The notes under the pieces were generated by a model. The model ran no database searches. It saw only the letters and a program-made list of their open reading frames with translations, and was not told the DNA's origin. From CAZLBV01 sp964557845 (lineage in GTDB: Bacteria > Acidobacteriota > Aminicenantia > Aminicenantales > Aminicenantaceae), in contig CAZLBV010000017.1 of NCBI GenBank assembly GCA_964557845.1, positions 1 through 6,945 on the forward strand: a DNA stretch of 6,945 nt, in the 5' to 3' direction. Every line of letters begins with the position of its first letter. Position 1 is the stretch's first letter. Positions 6,083 to 6,945 of the stretch are shown here, piece by piece. The position numbers and the translations under genes were made by a program.

Positions 6083-6292
6083 GAGAAATGTGAAATTAAG
6101 AATTGAGATCCATGATACACAACCAGAGGGAGGCTGCAGGGATTTTGATGACATAAGAAAGGCTGCTCTTAATTTAAGCGGCTATTCGTTTAAGTTTAGA
6201 GTCAAAGTGAGCCTCTTTTAGAAATGGACTCAATGGGGAATCAGGAGCTTTCTAATTATTGGAAAGCACTTATGGTTTTCTGCCGATAAAGT
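6083..6292. other. Non-coding gap between the brnTA promoter and the end of the CRISPR array
   Basis: I see no gene here. Short open frames exist on both strands but lack ribosome binding sites and recognisable sequence. Two small dyads are present: CTTAA-T-TTAAG (6168-6178) and the hairpin at 6247-6267, listed separately. Because the array is probably transcribed leftwards, this region would be the trailer of the CRISPR transcript and the place to look for its end. Confidence 0.5.
6247..6267 (+). repeat. Short perfect-arm hairpin next to the CRISPR array
   Basis: GCTTTC (6247-6252) and GAAAGC (6262-6267) form 6-bp arms. Read as plus-strand RNA, the stem extends to 9 bp through a U-G and two A-U pairs, leaving a 3-base loop (UUA). 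Read as minus-strand RNA, the inner pairs are broken by a C-A. There is no T run on either side, so it is not a classical terminator. It lies 25 bases from the last repeat. Confidence 0.4.
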
Positions 6293-6329
6293 ATTTCAAT
6301 CCTTGTTTTAATGGAAGGAACTTCTAAAC
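6293..6329 (-). repeat. Leader-distal terminal CRISPR repeat with one changed base
   Basis: It is identical to the other repeats except at its outermost base (A at 6293 where the others have G; in the likely transcript the final C becomes U). Decay of the last repeat at its outer end is common at the leader-distal end, and it supports the leftward orientation inferred from the ATTGAAAC end. Confidence 0.8.
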
Positions 6330-6945
6330 TATAGTAACAACTCAGCTTATGGCGAGTAGTGATGTGTTTCAATCCTTGTTTTAATGGAAGGAACTTCTAA
6401 ACAATGGCTACGCTTGGGCCTGTGCTTATTATTCTGCCGTTTCAATCCTTGTTTTAATGGAAGGAACTTCTAAACAAACAACTTAACATTACCAAAATAT
6501 TCAAACAATTGAGTTTCAATCCTTGTTTTAATGGAAGGAACTTCTAAACAACTCAAGCGATAAGATAAGTAATATAGTAATTAAGTTTCAATCCTTGTTT
6601 TAATGGAAGGAACTTCTAAACAGGCTGGGTTTTCCGATGTAACAGTAAATGATCTTAGGTTTCAATCCTTGTTTTAATGGAAGGAACTTCTAAACATATT
6701 AATCGTTAATTTCGATATACTCGGTGCAGACTAGTTTCAATCCTTGTTTTAATGGAAGGAACTTCTAAACGCTTTAAGCAGGAAGACGGAAAGAGGAAGG
6801 CTTGGAAGTTTCAATCCTTGTTTTAATGGAAGGAACTTCTAAACATAGCTACACTTGCAATGTCAGCCCTGCTCGTGGGGCGTTTCAATCCTTGTTTTAA
6901 TGGAAGGAACTTCTAAACACCGCGATCCTATTTCCAGCTTATCGT
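6293..6945 (-). CRISPR. CRISPR array, nine 37-base repeats, running off the right edge
   Basis: Plus-strand repeats start with GTTTCAATCC, contain TTTTAATGGAAGG and end CTTCTAAAC. They lie at 6293-6329, 6366-6402, 6439-6475, 6513-6549, 6585-6621, 6659-6695, 6734-6770, 6808-6844 and 6882-6918. The last eight are identical; the first differs only in A for G at base 1. Complete spacers are 36, 36, 37, 35, 37, 38, 37 and 37 bases, all different; a ninth is cut after 27. On the minus strand the repeat ends ATTGAAAC, the usual 3' end and 8-base crRNA handle of many type I and III systems. Transcription is therefore probably leftward, with the leader beyond 6945. Inside the repeat TCCTT and AAGGA can form only a weak stem. 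No cas gene is in the window, so the subtype is open. Confidence 0.97.

Noticed and set aside
6066..6152. Minus-strand small frame of about 30 codons (MSSKSLQPPSG...) ahead of brnT
   Set aside because: It ends inside the brnTA promoter and operator and has no ribosome binding site; nothing suggests that it is translated.
5967..6221. Plus-strand open frame of 84 codons crossing the BrnT start
   Set aside because: Its first third is antisense to BrnT, it has no ribosome binding site, and no ATG in its frame lies in the free part. The stretch EIHDTQPEGGCRDFDD is unfamiliar.
6080..6292. CreTA-like toxin-guard RNA beside the array
   Set aside because: Only 7-8 base scraps resemble the repeat, they are on the strand opposite the array's likely transcript, and no cas operon is in view.
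1..6945. tRNA, rRNA, riboswitch or complete insertion sequence
   Set aside because: I looked for clover-leaf ends, transposase motifs and paired terminal repeats with target duplications and saw none that hold up.

Overview
The window has two parts. The left part (about 1-4000) has balanced base composition and holds ordinary metabolic genes. The right part (about 4000-6945) is visibly richer in A/T and looks like an accessory or defence island. I cannot name the organism. A fused ADP-forming acyl-CoA synthetase/GNAT protein together with aminopropyltransferases of the thermospermine-synthase type points to a bacterium, perhaps an anaerobic or thermophilic one of the Desulfobacterota or a neighbouring candidate phylum. 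That is only a guess.

Left part. Two aminopropyltransferase (spermidine synthase-like) genes lie head to tail on the minus strand. The complete one spans 231-1142. The second starts 2 bases after its stop and runs off the left edge of the window. Both carry the same N-terminal landmark, YHE(S/T)LVHP. Divergent from them on the plus strand is an 895-residue fusion (1303-3990): CoA-binding domain, CoA-ligase domain, ATP-grasp domain and C-terminal GNAT acetyltransferase. It resembles Pat/PatZ protein lysine acetyltransferases but keeps the phosphohistidine of working ADP-forming synthetases. Two back-to-back promoter candidates lie in the 160-base gap between the divergent genes.

Right part. 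A ribbon-helix-helix antitoxin and PIN-domain toxin pair (4136-4758, plus strand) has a perfect 17-bp palindrome just upstream. Next come a structured intergenic stretch and the C-terminal remnant of a six-bladed beta-propeller protein (4878-5234, minus). Between that remnant and the next gene, the same reading frame is broken by several TAA stops. A BrnT toxin/BrnA antitoxin pair follows (5473-6047, minus), with an inverted repeat laid over its promoter.

The window ends in a CRISPR array: nine 37-base repeats from 6293, eight complete 35-38 base spacers, and a ninth spacer cut by the right edge. The repeat sequence implies transcription on the minus strand. The window therefore shows the old, leader-distal end of the array, and its last repeat carries a changed terminal base. 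The leader and any cas genes would lie beyond position 6945; none are visible here.

I found no clearly new system. The most notable points are the tandem ACL5-like aminopropyltransferases, the His-retaining synthetase-GNAT fusion, two toxin-antitoxin modules with visible operators next to a CRISPR array, and two promoters placed so that their transcripts would be leaderless.
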